Shown: positions 36,386-45,667, numbered from the stretch's first letter. The stretch is DNA of 64,000 nucleotides from Calothrix sp. C42_A2020_038 (GCA_015272395.1 JACYLQ010000045.1:62001-126000), one strand, 5' to 3'. Numbers and translations are program-made. Notes: a model not told the origin generated them from the sequence alone.

Positions 36386-37030
36386 TTAAGATTCTGGAAA
36401 ATTATCTTGCCACCACTTACGCAAGGGAAACCAAGCATTTTCTAGTGTTTTGTAGCTTGCTTCTGGAGAAGATATTTGTACAGGTATCGATAAATATACC
36501 CACATACAACGTTGATCTCGCAGTTTTCCCTTCCCCAGTAGCCAAGCTAAAACATTAGCAGGATTAAATAGATGTTTATAACGGTTCTGTTTAAATTGTT
36601 CGTAGCTAAAAGTACTATTTCCATGCATATCAATACAGCTCGTTAAAAAAGCTGTTTTTCCATCAAGTCCTAAACCATAGTAACCAATACCTTCACGCTT
36701 ACGTATAGTGGTTTTTGTAACTATCGATGTCTGCATGTATGAGGTTATATTTCCATCTTTTAGTAGACGCATCTCAATATTAAGTTGAGAATTATTTTGT
36801 ACATATTGATAGTTGCTGTCTGATATCAAACCATAAATACGCTGTTTTGACTTAGGTAAAGGGCTAGTTGTAACTTGTTGCCAATTTTCTAAAGGAATTT
36901 TTTGAGGAAAAACAAAAGTTGTATTTACAGATTTATCTTTTAGAGGAAGTAGTATCGTATTTCCAAGAACTAACAAGACTCCTCCAAACGTTACAAGCAA
37001 AAAAGGTGTACGTAATTGTCCCCACTTCAT
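36386..37030 (-). CDS. Cyanoexosortase system-associated protein
   Basis: 214 residues. One N-terminal membrane segment (about 10-27, FLLVTFGGVLLVLGNTILL) is followed by a soluble domain outside the cytoplasm. Its layout resembles the EpsI-like partner of exosortases: a WQQV segment, then SYMQTSIVTKTTIRKREGIG, then a CMWVYLSIPV strand. It overlaps the cyanoexosortase start by four bases (ATGA), which fixes the pairing. The family has no proven biochemistry; it probably helps the exosortase or the glycan export it accompanies. Confidence 0.85.
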   Translation of the reverse strand: MKWGQLRTPFLLVTFGGVLLVLGNTILLPLKDKSVNTTFVFPQKIPLENWQQVTTSPLPKSKQRIYGLISDSNYQYVQNNSQLNIEMRLLKDGNITSYMQTSIVTKTTIRKREGIGYYGLGLDGKTAFLTSCIDMHGNSTFSYEQFKQNRYKHLFNPANVLAWLLGKGKLRDQRCMWVYLSIPVQISSPEASYKTLENAWFPLRKWWQDNFPES

Positions 37031-37887
37031 TTTAAAGACCTTTTATTTGGATGCATTAATTGATTTTGTCTAAGTATGAACCAGCAAAGTAAACCTAAGA
37101 TTAAAACCGCTATAAATGAAAATATTAGTGAACCATCTCCTACATGCCAATAATCAAATAATTCTTTTTGATTACTAGCAACTAAATTTGCCATTAAAAC
37201 TACTCGCATACCGTTAACAATAAAACCAATTATCGCTGATACTGTTGGTACTAAAATTTTTTGCCATAACTTTAATGGAAACAATGATAAAAATAAGATT
37301 CCAATACCCAACATTTGGCAAATTAGCTCAATTCCAGAACAACCTTGATATACTTCAACAGAACCAGTTTGTAAGTAAATATTTTCTCCTGAACGAACAA
37401 CTTCTGAACCTGAATACCAAAGAACAAAAGCAGCAAATTTAGCAGTCAATGGTGAAATATCGGTAGAAATGCCAGGTAAAATACTGATGATACAAAAAGC
37501 AAAAAGAACTAAGAATTCTTTTCGATATTGCTTTAATCCTTGAAATCCAGAACTTAGCAAAGCAAGACTAATACCAAAAAGAGGAGGTAGAAAGCATAAA
37601 AAGTTGCCGTAAACACTCATTGAAGCAACTTTTACTAAAAGTAAAATTAGTATTAACAAGCCTACTAAACTGGAAATAATTCCACTATGTAAATAAAGAC
37701 TTGTACGTCTCTCCCAAATCAAACACGATACTGATGCCCAAAACAATAAACTTATGCTTAATAAATTAGAGCTATCAACTTTCCATACAAGAGTGAGATG
37801 AATAGCAATACAACCTACTGCTGTTGCTAAAAGCCAAAATTCGGGACATTTAAATTGAATATTTGTTTTCAAATTCTTAGCTTTCAT
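37027..37887 (-). CDS. crtA: Cyanoexosortase (PEP-CTERM-type transpeptidase)
   Basis: 286 residues with about eight hydrophobic segments. The exosortase catalytic triad is in place: Cys183 in VYQGCSGIELICQ, Arg228 in GFIVNGMRVVLMANL and His248 in DYWHVGDGSLIF. Exosortases cut PEP-CTERM tails and are thought to attach proteins to an extracellular polysaccharide; their genes regularly sit inside such loci, as here. The exact subtype (A rather than B) and hence the symbol crtA is my best guess from the partner protein. No PEP-CTERM substrate is encoded in the window. Confidence 0.9.
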   Translation of the reverse strand: MKAKNLKTNIQFKCPEFWLLATAVGCIAIHLTLVWKVDSSNLLSISLLFWASVSCLIWERRTSLYLHSGIISSLVGLLILILLLVKVASMSVYGNFLCFLPPLFGISLALLSSGFQGLKQYRKEFLVLFAFCIISILPGISTDISPLTAKFAAFVLWYSGSEVVRSGENIYLQTGSVEVYQGCSGIELICQMLGIGILFLSLFPLKLWQKILVPTVSAIIGFIVNGMRVVLMANLVASNQKELFDYWHVGDGSLIFSFIAVLILGLLCWFILRQNQLMHPNKRSLK

Positions 37888-37992
37888 TATTCGAGTAATC
37901 TATTTCATTTATTCTCTATGCTTGTAGCACAGGCACCCTACATCTTAACTGTGCTAAGGTCAAAGTGTTGTTATTTGACAAGCCTATTTACT

Positions 37993-39081
37993 TCAAACAT
38001 TTTTGTAAACTTCTAGAGTTTTCTGAGCAACGTAATCCCAATTCCATTTTTGAGCTAACTTGAAATTATGTTGACCCATATCAACAAGAATATCTTGTTT
38101 TTCAATAGCTTCCTTCATTACGTGTAGTAAACCATCATCTTGTGCTGGATTGTAAAGAAATGCTCCCTGTTTATCAAGTAAATCGCTAAAGTAACCTGAG
38201 TTCGGTGCAATACAAGCTTTTCCAAATGACATGGCTAAGAGAGTAACTCCCGAAGTCGTAAAAATTTTGTACGGAAGTATTACACAATCGCTAGCATTCA
38301 TGTAAACTTGAATTTCTTGATCCGGTACTTTTTGAGGTACAAATAAAATATTTTCACAACCTTGTATTTTTCCGCGAATGAGATTTTCAATTCCTGACTC
38401 AGCTGGATAACCAGCAACTATCAGAAACAAGTTATCTTGGTTTAGTTTCTTAAAATTATCAATTGCTTCCAAAAATCCTTTAGAGCGAAAAATATTTCCA
38501 AAAAGTAAAAAAGTCAAATTTTCATCTTTTATACCTAAAGTTTTTCTTGCTGAGTCACGACTAATGGAGTTTGGGTATGAACTAATATAGTTACCATGTT
38601 CTACAACAAAAACTTTATTTAAAACATCCGAACCAAATGCTTTTAGTAACTGCTGTTTTGTCGTGTCACAGTGAACTATCAATGCATCAAATAATCTACC
38701 TAGTTTCGGTAAGAAATTTGGTGGAATACTTTGTTTGCCTTGTTCAATTTTATCTTCCCACTCATGTATTGTACAAACCACTTTAGTTCCAGTTAATTTC
38801 AACATGAGTATTTGAATCTCAAATATCAAAAATTTGAATGGGCGCCAAATTTCATCCCTATACAAAAATAATTTACTATTTCCTGTTTTTCCAAGAAAAA
38901 AATAATGCAGCTTATGCAAGTGTAAAATTTGATGTGAGCCATTTTTGATAACTTGTGGTAGGAAAATAATACCTTGATGGTCGTCTTCAGATTCGACCTT
39001 AGCTCCACCTTTAATTAAATGTTTAATCAGTAATTCATTATAAGGATTTTTGCCTAAGTTAGAGAGCATGAAAATTTTCAT
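37993..39081 (-). CDS. Glycosyltransferase family 4
   Basis: 362 residues. The start MKIFMLSNLGKNPYNELLIK has the acceptor-domain first strand; KVVCTIHEWEDKIEQGKQ follows. The donor half has LTFLLFGNIFRSKGFLEAIDN and YMNASDCVILPYKIFTTSGVTLLAMSFGK (quoted in part). The second Glu of the family motif is missing: the sequence reads TSGVTLLA, a variant seen in some retaining GT4 enzymes. Donor unknown. Minus-strand gene between the cyanoexosortase and the initiating transferase. Confidence 0.85.
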   Translation of the reverse strand: MKIFMLSNLGKNPYNELLIKHLIKGGAKVESEDDHQGIIFLPQVIKNGSHQILHLHKLHYFFLGKTGNSKLFLYRDEIWRPFKFLIFEIQILMLKLTGTKVVCTIHEWEDKIEQGKQSIPPNFLPKLGRLFDALIVHCDTTKQQLLKAFGSDVLNKVFVVEHGNYISSYPNSISRDSARKTLGIKDENLTFLLFGNIFRSKGFLEAIDNFKKLNQDNLFLIVAGYPAESGIENLIRGKIQGCENILFVPQKVPDQEIQVYMNASDCVILPYKIFTTSGVTLLAMSFGKACIAPNSGYFSDLLDKQGAFLYNPAQDDGLLHVMKEAIEKQDILVDMGQHNFKLAQKWNWDYVAQKTLEVYKNV

Positions 39082-39248
39082 TTCTTGAATTTTGAGGTTG
39101 ATTTACTAATATAAATTTAACTTGTTTGCCAACATATTAATATCAACTAACTATACTTTTTAATCTCAAAAAAAAAGCTATTTTTTATTGTCAAAAAAGT
39201 ATAAATAAACCATAAATAATAATCTTAATTGTCACCTTATCTGGGAAA

Positions 39249-39303
39249 ACCTAACCCCCTCCCCTACTAGGGAAGGGGTTGGGGGAGAGGTTTAGAGAAG
39301 GGT
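39249..39303. repeat. GC-rich intergenic repeat (AACCTAACCCCC type)
   Basis: AACCTAACCCCCTCCCCTAC at the left pairs in part with GGGGTTGGGGGAGAGGTT at the right. Related to 23811-23908. Confidence 0.6.
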
Positions 39304-39368
39304 TTAAAAACTATTTTTATTGCTTCGTATGAAACCATCCTGCCCTTAACATAACAGAGAGAATAATA

Positions 39369-39401
39369 GGTGTGTTACACACTTGGCGTAACACACCTTA
39401 T
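39369..39401 (-). terminator. Probable terminator after the sugar-phosphate transferase gene
   Basis: An 11-base stem AGGTGTGTTAC / GTAACACACCT around ACACTTGGC, located 25 bases past the stop at 39426 on the minus strand. Confidence 0.65.
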
Positions 39402-39425
39402 CTTTACTTTGACATTTGTCTAGAT

Positions 39426-40865
39426 TTAATAGGCGCCTGTTTTCTGGAGAACAACTTCCACTGTTTTCAGCAAAATTTGCATATCTAGCCAAAAAGACCA
39501 ATTCTCAATGTAATCTAGATCTAATTTGATGACATCTTCAAAGTCATCAATATCAGAACGACCGGAAACTTGCCACATTCCGGTCATTCCTGGCAAAACT
39601 TCTTGCCTTATAAAGTATTTGGTTTTGAATTTTTCTACATCTCGAATTGGTAAAGGGCGGGGACCAACCAGACTCATTTCACCAAGTACAACATTAAAAA
39701 GTTGTGGTAGTTCGTCCAAACTATAGCGTCTCAAAAATTTACCCACTTTTGTTACGCGCGGGTCATCTTTCATTTTAAATAAGACACCATCTTTGTTTTC
39801 ATTCTTTGATTCTAAAGCGGCTTGCATTTTATCAGCATTCGTGACCATTGTTCGGAACTTCCAAATTTTGAAGTTGTGGCAATGTAAGCCAATTCGATTT
39901 TGCTTAAAGAAAACTGGTCCGGGAGAATCTAGCTTAATTAGTAAAGCAATCAGTAGATATATAGGTGAAAGTAACAACACTAAGATAACTGAAAAACAAA
40001 GGTCAAAACATCGTTTGATCCAGAAACCACTACCTGTAACAATCGGCGCCGGAATCATATGACTGGGTACTTGACCAATCGCAGAAAAAATAGAATTACG
40101 TGGGAGTACTTCTTTTTGTTTTGGTAGTATTCGGACAGTAATACCCGCCGTCTGGAAATGCCAGCATACATATAAGCGATTTTTGATTGCATCCCAAGAG
40201 ATAAAAACTTCCACTATCCCCATTTTTTGCAGCGTGCTTAAAGTCTGCTCGCGATTACATCTATCCAAGCAACTAGGGTTGTTAACTCCAAGAATAGAAT
40301 AAGCATTTTCTTTTTCGATTAACTGAACATTAGCTTCTTGCTCTTCGACATCAGTAATTAGAAAAACTGGATGGCGAGCTATTCCTTGTTGACGTGCTAA
40401 TTTAGTAGCTACATCAAATACAAAACGACCTACACAGACAAATATTGTAGATAATAAGCAAGACAATAAAAAAGTTGAACGCGATACGTAACTATTTGCT
40501 TCGTAAAGAAAAGCAATCAGTAAGAGTAATAGCTCCGAAATCAAAACTGCTTTGATCAAGCTAAAATAGTTACGGCGCCGAACTCCTGCTTGGTACTGCC
40601 CCGTTGCGGCAAAAATACCTAACCCAACGATAAGAGTAAGCACCAATAAAGATAAATTGTTTGTCCAAGGAGAATTTAACGGAGTTCCGTAGTATGTAGC
40701 CAAACCCCATGCCAAGAAAAGGGATGTTGCATCTAGGAACATGAGTATTAATACTCGAATCAGTCTAATTGCTAATCCTTTTTGTATGCTTAGGCTTTTA
40801 GATGACCTTAAATCAGGTTTGAAATTTTCTACTGGTATATATGAAGCCATGATAGTTTTGCTCAT
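39426..40865 (-). CDS. Polyprenyl-phosphate sugar-1-phosphate transferase (WbaP/WcaJ/EpsE type)
   Basis: 479 residues. Initiates repeat-unit assembly by moving a sugar-1-phosphate to undecaprenyl phosphate. Four or five N-terminal membrane segments (about 30-135), a central Rossmann-like domain (about 145-270) and another membrane helix at about 285-305 lead to the catalytic domain. That domain carries SPGPVFFKQNRIGLHCHNFKIWKFRTMV (quoted as key residues KQNRIG and KFRTM), RRYSLDELPQLFNV, LVGPRPLP and PGMTGMWQVSGRSD. All family motifs are intact. The sugar is normally glucose or galactose, which cannot be decided. Alternative start at the ATG 15 bases downstream (MASYIP). It primes the minus-strand pathway. 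Confidence 0.95.
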   Translation of the reverse strand: MSKTIMASYIPVENFKPDLRSSKSLSIQKGLAIRLIRVLILMFLDATSLFLAWGLATYYGTPLNSPWTNNLSLLVLTLIVGLGIFAATGQYQAGVRRRNYFSLIKAVLISELLLLLIAFLYEANSYVSRSTFLLSCLLSTIFVCVGRFVFDVATKLARQQGIARHPVFLITDVEEQEANVQLIEKENAYSILGVNNPSCLDRCNREQTLSTLQKMGIVEVFISWDAIKNRLYVCWHFQTAGITVRILPKQKEVLPRNSIFSAIGQVPSHMIPAPIVTGSGFWIKRCFDLCFSVILVLLLSPIYLLIALLIKLDSPGPVFFKQNRIGLHCHNFKIWKFRTMVTNADKMQAALESKNENKDGVLFKMKDDPRVTKVGKFLRRYSLDELPQLFNVVLGEMSLVGPRPLPIRDVEKFKTKYFIRQEVLPGMTGMWQVSGRSDIDDFEDVIKLDLDYIENWSFWLDMQILLKTVEVVLQKTGAY

Positions 40866-41025
40866 TGAGTTTTTAGCATTGGTTGTAATTGCAAACTTAT
40901 GAATAAATCACAATCTGTTTGACCGAAATAATTCAAAATTAAAAGCTTTGAATTTGCAGTAATTTAACAAGTTGATGAAATAAAAACTTTTATGCGTTTC
41001 TATCAAAAGCGGAGTTTTTTGATCT

Positions 41026-42204
41026 TTAACGCTTGGGAGCGTTGTCAAATGCTTTTGCTAGAGCATTCCACGCTAACTTTGGTTGTAGGTCTGAATCGAA
41101 TGGCAAAGGTCTGACTGGCGCCTCATCTGAGCGAGGGCTAAATTGTGAAATCCAAGTGTAGCGGTCACTTAATCCCCAAGTTAGTACAGCCATCACTGCT
41201 TTCTCTTCTAGCACTACTGAGAGGTAGTCATGATAATGACTGGCTACAGCAATATCCCTAACCTTTATGTCTGCTGGTAACTTTTGGTCTATGACATCTA
41301 ATTCAGTAATCAGAATTTTTAAACCTAGACTGGCTAGATCACTAAGAAAAGTTCGTAGTTTTTTAGCGTTGAAAGGAGTTTCATGAGCTAAGATGTGAGA
41401 CTCCGTACCGAAAGCATGAATTGGTGTTCCTTTGGATTTTAAATGTTCGAGTAGCTTCAGAACAGAAGTTCGTCTTGCTTCATGCTCGGAAGTGTCGTAC
41501 TTTAGTCCTGCTTCGTTAAAAACTAACAAAGCATTTGGGTCGGACTCAGCGGTGGCGCGAAAGGCAAGCTCAATATACTCCGGACCTAAAAAATCTAACC
41601 AAGGTGAGTTTGCCAACCCATAAGGTTTACCATGTTTTGGATCAATTACCTCGTTCACCACATCCCAAGAATGTACCTGTCCAGCATAGTGTTTAGCGAC
41701 GGTTGTAATATGCTCTGTCAAATATTTTTCTGCGTTCTGCTTGTTAACAGTTTTCCAAAACCACTCAGGCATAAACTGATTCCAGACCAAATTATGTCCT
41801 CGAAAAAGCATTCCGTTATCGCGCGCAAACTTAGCTAACCAATCACCTTTAGAAAAGTCAAAACTTGATTCCGTTGGTCGTAAAGCATACCACTTCAGTT
41901 CGTTTTCCGGAACTAGGATACCGCACTCCTGTACAAAGCGTGATTTAAAGTTTGCATCCGATGATAATGCTGGATAATTTCCTGCTGCTCCGTAAATTAA
42001 CCCTTTACTAGCAGCACGAATTTTCAGAGGAGTTTGAGAATCTACAGCAAAATCTTGTGCAGTTCTCTTCTGTTGGTAGTCAGAAGATTGAATTTCTTGA
42101 CGTGAGTAGATTTTTTTAGCTCCTATAGCTAACCCTAAACCCGACACAGCTGTAACACCTAAGCGAATAGCTTGGCGCCTAGTACACAATCTATTGTTAA
42201 ACAT
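41026..42204 (-). CDS. Endo-1,4-beta-xylanase-like glycoside hydrolase (GH10), Tat-exported
   Basis: 392 residues. The N-terminus CTRRQAIRLGVTAVSGLGLAI is a twin-arginine signal (RR at 9-10) followed by a hydrophobic stretch. The GH10 catalytic residues are in place: acid/base Glu185 in WDVVNEV and nucleophile Glu301 in ITELDVID. RGHNLVWNQFMPEW and GTESHILAH are further family motifs. It cleaves beta-1,4 xylan-type chains in the cells so far described; here it may trim the home-made polysaccharide. Export by Tat implies a folded or cofactor-bound enzyme. It lies between the initiating transferase and a gene of unknown function. Confidence 0.94.
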   Translation of the reverse strand: MFNNRLCTRRQAIRLGVTAVSGLGLAIGAKKIYSRQEIQSSDYQQKRTAQDFAVDSQTPLKIRAASKGLIYGAAGNYPALSSDANFKSRFVQECGILVPENELKWYALRPTESSFDFSKGDWLAKFARDNGMLFRGHNLVWNQFMPEWFWKTVNKQNAEKYLTEHITTVAKHYAGQVHSWDVVNEVIDPKHGKPYGLANSPWLDFLGPEYIELAFRATAESDPNALLVFNEAGLKYDTSEHEARRTSVLKLLEHLKSKGTPIHAFGTESHILAHETPFNAKKLRTFLSDLASLGLKILITELDVIDQKLPADIKVRDIAVASHYHDYLSVVLEEKAVMAVLTWGLSDRYTWISQFSPRSDEAPVRPLPFDSDLQPKLAWNALAKAFDNAPKR

Positions 42205-42432
42205 TAGCCTTATCCCAAATATAAGTTACTTGAACTGATTAATTATAAAAATTATGCAAAGCTTATATAAATTTATATTTGGCTATTGCAATTTATAACT
42301 AACTCAAATAAATAACATAAAAGGGGAGCAGTAGTGACTGTCCCCTCGGAATTAAAATTATAGTAAAATGTCTCGATTCAAAATGTTATAACTCAGTTTT
42401 TGTCAGAATTTATAGAGCTTATGTTCTTTGGT

Positions 42433-42951
42433 TTAGTACAAATTATGATTTAAACTTACCCATGCTTTATTCCTTTCTTCATAGTTCACTTTGTCTGAAC
42501 TAACGAATGTCATTCTCTCTGCTAATTTATATAAATTTTCCCGATTCTTCATGACTTTCATGTGTCGAAATAATACAGCTATTGAGTTAATTCCAAATAA
42601 TGTTAACCAAAACATCCAAAAAAGACCTTTGATTGTAGTAAATAGTGACGGTCGAGATACCCACTCATGAAAGACAACGCGAACTTCATCCAAGAGACCA
42701 TCATATTCCTCAACAATCGGAGAATCGTGGAACATATCTGAGTCAATGCCGTGAATTCCGCTCACCATATGTCTGCCGATGAGAACTCTATCTAAATAAG
42801 AGGCTTCCAAATGATGTAAGTCATGGTAAGTGATTAAATAGCCTCTAATCTTAATATAGTTGTCATCGATTTTGACAAGTTCTGCAGTATTACTACCCAG
42901 CCTTTTGCCAAGCCATTTTAGTACAAAGTTAAAGGGAGGAGGTTTAAGCAT
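42433..42951 (-). CDS. Hypothetical protein with one membrane segment
   Basis: 172 residues from the ATG at 42951; a longer frame from a TTG at 42987 adds 12 residues. I do not recognise it. It opens MLKPPPFNFVLKWLGKRLGS. A His-rich stretch ITYHDLHHLEASYLDRVLIG and SGIHGIDSDMFHD follow, and a membrane segment at about 109-131 (LFWMFWLTLFGINSIAVLF) precedes a polar tail. The gap to the xylanase stop is about 230 bases. Small membrane proteins of this size in glycan loci are often specific to one lineage. Confidence 0.6.
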   Translation of the reverse strand: MLKPPPFNFVLKWLGKRLGSNTAELVKIDDNYIKIRGYLITYHDLHHLEASYLDRVLIGRHMVSGIHGIDSDMFHDSPIVEEYDGLLDEVRVVFHEWVSRPSLFTTIKGLFWMFWLTLFGINSIAVLFRHMKVMKNRENLYKLAERMTFVSSDKVNYEERNKAWVSLNHNLY

Positions 42952-43100
42952 ATAATACTGAAATCTAGTGCCGAATACTAGTATCAATTCTAACTAGCTA
43001 GATTTAAGTATTATGTAAATGGATGTTATTGATTCAGTAATCTGAGTGATTTTCGATACTTGTAATATGATGTCCGGTTAATGGCTGATAATATCCACAA

Positions 43101-43146
43101 CGTAGAGACGCTTCGGTTTTACACGTCTCTACAAGGGTTTTGTTAG
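43101..43146 (+). repeat. Core-only relative of repeat family A
   Basis: CGTAGAGACGC, then CACGTCTCTACAAGG and GTTTTGTTAG, matching the inner arms of the copies at 3242 and 15628. The left outer end is missing. Confidence 0.55.
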
Positions 43147-43169
43147 TGTGATGCTACTGAACTAAGATA

Positions 43170-44153
43170 TTACCTGCGGATTAATTTTTTTCTCAAAGTA
43201 AACATACCTAGTGTAGAAACATCTGTGAGAAAGCGTTGAAGGAGACGGTTATCAATTTTAGGGTCTATTTGACGTACAAAGCTGTAGACGTTGCGGGTTT
43301 TGTCAACAACTATACCAGGTTTGGTAACTGCTAATCTTAAAACAGAATTGACCCAGCGATTAGCCATGTTGTAATAAGCTTTTTCCAGCAAAGCTTTTGA
43401 AATACGTTCATCCTCAGAGATGAATGATAATACTTGATATTCTTCCTCGATATGCAGACCTACCTTTTGGCTACTGCTTCTAACTGTATGGGGGTGGGTT
43501 CTAAAATAATTCAAAGGTTCAGCAACGTATGCAACATCAGATACTAGTAATAACTTGACCCATAACATCCAATCAGCTACTAGTCTTAACTGCTCATCAA
43601 ATCTACCAGCGCTTTCAAATAGCGTGCGTCGAATCATTACAGCACTAGCATTAGGGATGATATTTCTTACAGCCATATAGCCACATTCAGTAGTGCCTTT
43701 GTCTACAAAATCTTTCGACCAACGCTCTTTGCTCAAATCGTCGGTATGGATTTTTAGAGACCGAATAACTTTACCTTGACTGTCAATTTCTAATGACTGA
43801 CTGTAAGCAATTCCAACATTTGGATTCGCATCAAGCTTTTCTACTAGCTTTTCGACTAGCGTTGGCGCACAACTATCATCGGCGCCTGCAAACAGAATAT
43901 AATCTCCAGTAGCTAAATCGCAGCCATCATTCCAACGCTTGTAAGGAAGTCCACTATTTTCGTTAAAAAAGAGTGTTTTGATTCGAGGGTCACTAGTATA
44001 TTTAGCTATGACCTCCAAACTATTATCTTTAGAAGCATCATCAACAATTATTAACTCAAAATCTGTATAGGTTTGGTTAAGCAAACTTTGAATTCGCTCA
44101 TCCAAATATCTCGCATAATTATAATTTGGTAGTACAATGCTTACCTTTGGCAT
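43170..44153 (-). CDS. Glycosyltransferase family 2
   Basis: 327 residues. VSIVLPNYNYARYLDERIQS opens the domain, IIVDDASKDNSLEVI follows, and the DXD region is FAGADDSCAPTLVEKL at about 90-105. The acceptor-side region has DEQLRLVADWMLWVKLLLV. The C-terminal 80 residues are helical. It starts MPKVSIVLPNYN with an AAGAAAG ribosome-like site upstream. Separated from the epimerase gene by family B repeat DNA. Confidence 0.94.
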   Translation of the reverse strand: MPKVSIVLPNYNYARYLDERIQSLLNQTYTDFELIIVDDASKDNSLEVIAKYTSDPRIKTLFFNENSGLPYKRWNDGCDLATGDYILFAGADDSCAPTLVEKLVEKLDANPNVGIAYSQSLEIDSQGKVIRSLKIHTDDLSKERWSKDFVDKGTTECGYMAVRNIIPNASAVMIRRTLFESAGRFDEQLRLVADWMLWVKLLLVSDVAYVAEPLNYFRTHPHTVRSSSQKVGLHIEEEYQVLSFISEDERISKALLEKAYYNMANRWVNSVLRLAVTKPGIVVDKTRNVYSFVRQIDPKIDNRLLQRFLTDVSTLGMFTLRKKLIRR

Positions 44154-44210
44154 CTTTCTTAATTCCTATTAATTCAATTTATACTCTCGATTTCCACGCA
44201 GTTAGAGAAT

Positions 44211-44363
44211 GTTTGAAAAGTCTAAAATATACATAATACCCCTCTGGTAAACTTCTCCCCGACACGGGGAGAGGCTTTAAAACCTTTATTTTCTCCTTCC
44301 CTACCAGGGAAAGGGAAGGGGCTAGGGGTTAGGTTAGAGCGTTAACATTGATACTTTTCAAAC
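44211..44363 (-). repeat. MITE-like repeat family B, intact copy
   Basis: 153 bases with terminal inverted repeats GTTTGAAAAGT / ACTTTTCAAAC. Internal hairpins are CTCCCCG-ACA-CGGGGAG and TTCCCT-ACCA-GGGAAAGGGAA. It corresponds, in reverse, to the interrupted copy at 6295-6550, so it shows what that copy looked like before the 110-base insertion. Confidence 0.8.
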
Positions 44364-44472
44364 AACCTCTTAGAACAATAAACACCGTAGGGTGAGTGAT
44401 ACCATGAAAAAATTTCAACGTAGTGATAAAACTGGTAGTCTGATCACACCGACTTCGTTCAAATGAGTCAGT

Positions 44473-45594
44473 TTACTTACTTGTAAGCAGCAATTTTTTC
44501 TTTTCCATCTCCGCAAGAGACTCTATTAAGGCGCCATGTGATAGAGGATCTTGCTCGAAATACCATTTTAAGTAACTAACCATACCTTCCTCCAGAGAAG
44601 TAGGCTGAAACTCACTGAAAACATCTACGTAACGACTCATATCAGCAACAGCATGTCTAATATCTCCTACACGGAATCTTCCTGAATAGTTAATTTTCAA
44701 ATCTTTACCCGCAACGTTAGCAATTAAGTTAACCAGTTCCAATAGCGATGTAGCTTTACCACTACCAACATTAATTATTGTTGACAAGTCGTTTTGGTAG
44801 TAAATAGCTGCTTTTAAAGCCATTGCCACATCTTTAACATAGACAAAATCACGAGTCATTTTACCATCTTCAAATAGTTCCACTTCACCCTTTTGTGTAA
44901 TCAAGCTAGTGAAAATACCGATTATTCCTGTATAAGGATTACGAAGTTCTTGTTCAGGTCCGTACACATTTTGAAGACGAAAGATAGTATAATCTATATT
45001 CTGATTTTGAGCATAATTAGAGATTAATTGCTCTTGCCAAAGTTTTGTCAACCCATAGATAGATGTTGGGTTTGGCAAATAATCTTCTTTCATTGGCAGT
45101 GGGGATAACTCCTGACCATTGTCGTAAATTTCCCATTTGCCCGATTGTAAATCTTCTAGGTTGCGACCTTTACTATATTGAACTGAAGAGCCGTTAGTGA
45201 ATGCTCCTTCTCCATAAACCGCGCGACTCGATGTCAAGACAATTCGACGCGGTTTATGCAGAAGTTTACTGATTACCTCTAGTAATTTTGCAGTTCCATC
45301 AACATTGTGCTGTATATACTTACTGATTTCATACATTGATTGTCCTGTACCAGTCTGAGAGGCTAGGTGTACAATTACATCCGAACCCTCCATTGCACTG
45401 GCATAAGCATCTTGATCACGAATATCAGCTTTGATACATAATGCCCTTTCTAGTTGTTCGGGAGCAAATTCACTTTGAGACTTATGGACTTGCTCATCTA
45501 TCGAATCAACGATAACGATTTCGGCATCAGTAGGTAAACATCTAATTAACCATTTACCAATGAAACCCGCGCCACCAGTAACAAATATCTTCAT
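44473..45594 (-). CDS. NAD-dependent sugar epimerase, dTDP-L-rhamnose 4-epimerase-like
   Basis: 373 residues, extended short-chain dehydrogenase. TGGAGFIGKWL at 6-16 binds NAD; the active-site Tyr/Lys is in PTSIYGLTKLWQEQL. YTGIIGIFTSLITQKG and FEDGKMTRDFVYVKDVA resemble the dTDP-L-rhamnose 4-epimerase group (product dTDP-6-deoxy-L-talose), with an insertion before the YxxxK motif that this group also has. The rfb operon in the same locus supplies the likely substrate. A UDP-sugar epimerase role cannot be excluded from sequence alone. Confidence 0.86.
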   Translation of the reverse strand: MKIFVTGGAGFIGKWLIRCLPTDAEIVIVDSIDEQVHKSQSEFAPEQLERALCIKADIRDQDAYASAMEGSDVIVHLASQTGTGQSMYEISKYIQHNVDGTAKLLEVISKLLHKPRRIVLTSSRAVYGEGAFTNGSSVQYSKGRNLEDLQSGKWEIYDNGQELSPLPMKEDYLPNPTSIYGLTKLWQEQLISNYAQNQNIDYTIFRLQNVYGPEQELRNPYTGIIGIFTSLITQKGEVELFEDGKMTRDFVYVKDVAMALKAAIYYQNDLSTIINVGSGKATSLLELVNLIANVAGKDLKINYSGRFRVGDIRHAVADMSRYVDVFSEFQPTSLEEGMVSYLKWYFEQDPLSHGALIESLAEMEKKKLLLTSK

Positions 45595-45667
45595 AATGTT
45601 CTACTACCTCGAAATAATGATTAAGTTTTGAACGTAAGTACAAGATAATCGAGTTTCTGAATTCGTG

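Larger units (their letters stand above)
39082..39425. other. Intergenic region with GC-rich repeat and terminator
   Basis: About 340 bases. Contains the repeat at 39249-39303, the terminator at 39369-39401, and an AT-rich stretch upstream of the glycosyltransferase gene that should carry its promoter. Confidence 0.5.
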
